This document shows, one piece after another, positions 63,570-64,000 of a stretch of DNA of 64,000 nt. A program made the position numbers and the translations under genes. The notes under the pieces are model-generated. The model worked only from the letters and a program-made list of their open reading frames with translations. It was not told the origin of the DNA and did no database searches. This DNA comes from Shinella sp. CPCC 101442 (GTDB lineage Bacteria; Pseudomonadota; Alphaproteobacteria; Rhizobiales; Rhizobiaceae): positions 124,001 to 188,000 of the forward strand of contig NZ_JALIQS010000008.1 in the NCBI RefSeq assembly GCF_024704725.1, in the 5' to 3' direction. Each line of letters starts with the position of its first letter. Position 1 is the first letter of the stretch.

Positions 63570-64000
63570 TCACCCGTTGCCAAGGGCACTTTCAACAATT
63601 CTGAGCGACGGCACCTCCTTCTCCCGAGAGACCCGACGTTCTGCCGCAGGATTTTTCCGATAGGCGAGGCGGTTGAAGACGATCAGTCCGATATAGGCCT
63701 GATTGTTCAGAATGCCGCTGCCACGATTACGATGACCGCGAATTGCGGTCCCTTGCCAGGGTCGACCGCGCGGGCCGGGTACACTGCGTGCATTGAGTTC
63801 GTCAGCGATCCTGACCGGGCTCATGCCGTCTGCTTATCGCTCAAAAATCCAGACGATGGTTGCCGCCTCAGCGATGTTGATCGAACGCAGGCCGCGCACC
63901 GGCTGCCCGTTATCGTCGAACTCACGTCGTATTCTGTAGCCGTAACAGACACCGCCTGGCACCCGGCCATGCCTGGCGACAGTCTTCATGCCTTCGCGCG
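63570..64000 (-). pseudogene. Serine recombinase gene, broken and cut by the window edge
   Basis: Minus-strand reading: VARHGRVPGGVCYGYRIRRE, then AATIVWIFER, a TAA (63837-63835), then in frame ADGMSPVRIADELNARSVPG through ILNNQAYIGLIVFNRLAYRK, the recombinase domain of large serine recombinases. The normal residue at the stop would be Tyr (FERYADG). The C-terminal zinc-ribbon and coiled coil are missing: the frame ends EVPSLRIVESALGNG at 63570. The catalytic N-terminus lies outside the window. Confidence 0.8.

Noticed and set aside
1-64000. CRISPR arrays, retrons, rRNA or complete tRNA genes
   Set aside because: No regularly spaced short repeats, no reverse transcriptase motifs and no complete structural RNA fold were seen on reading both strands.

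Overview
The window reads as part of a repABC replicon (large plasmid or chromid) of an alphaproteobacterium of the Rhizobiaceae (Agrobacterium/Rhizobium type). The evidence is a repA-repB-repC operon with an antisense RNA gene between repB and repC, many HWE/HisKA_2 sensor kinases, and families common in rhizobia (DUF1612 'RHE_PE00001', DUF1403, DUF768, DUF1127, DUF6481). GC content is high throughout, and many genes are worn down, as is usual for accessory replicons.

Layout. 1-3.4 kb: replication and partitioning (repA is cut by the window edge). 3.4-5.8 kb: small and decayed genes. 5.8-7.7 kb: an HWE kinase with its receiver partner. 7.8-10.3 kb: a tyrosine recombinase divergent from a DUF1612 gene, with a lox-like inverted repeat between them. 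10.4-22.9 kb: an island with the look of a defence/conflict region: UvrD-like helicase, DUF4236-SH3 membrane protein, TIR domain fused to a degenerate PhyR-like receiver, a remnant of DUF1403 and ScpB, a 1199-residue YobI-like membrane NTPase, and a divergent TrlF-type PHP-ATPase. 23-28 kb: GSU2403-type nucleotidyltransferase, rsgA, and a frameshifted DUF3800 gene. 27.6-34.2 kb: fabF-like synthase, TetR regulator and an RND efflux pair, followed by a second tetR cut by an IS481-type element. 35.4-38.7 kb: a benE-like transporter coupled to a truncated pdxY, a divergent MocR regulator, and a glyA/GST fragment mosaic. 39-41.8 kb: Fic protein, RelB-type antitoxin with a truncated toxin, DnaQ-like exonuclease. 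42-44.4 kb: stress-type small genes (DUF1127, PRC-barrel, CsbD) plus an oxidoreductase and an arsB remnant. 44.4-54.8 kb: a sensory hub with two paralogous hybrid kinases (one carrying an N-terminal ParD-like ribbon-helix-helix domain), an HWE kinase, a broken GAF kinase, and a LOV kinase with its receiver. 54.8-61.4 kb: small stress or hypothetical genes, a cold-shock gene, DUF808 and a GAF-GGDEF-PilZ protein. 61.4-64 kb: repeats, a hipBA module and a broken serine recombinase.

Three themes stand out. First, gene decay by recombination: at least ten truncated or frameshifted genes, often joined end to end with an intact neighbour. Second, toxin-antitoxin and conflict modules (Fic, RelB/ParE remnant, HipBA, TIR, YobI, TrlF, helicase). 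Third, a dense set of PAS/LOV/GAF sensor kinases. The best candidates for something undescribed are the TIR to PhyR-like receiver fusion with Glu in place of the phosphoacceptor Asp, the ParD-type DNA-binding domain fused to a hybrid kinase, and the benE-pdxY coupling that points to a vitamin B6-linked role for a BenE-family transporter.
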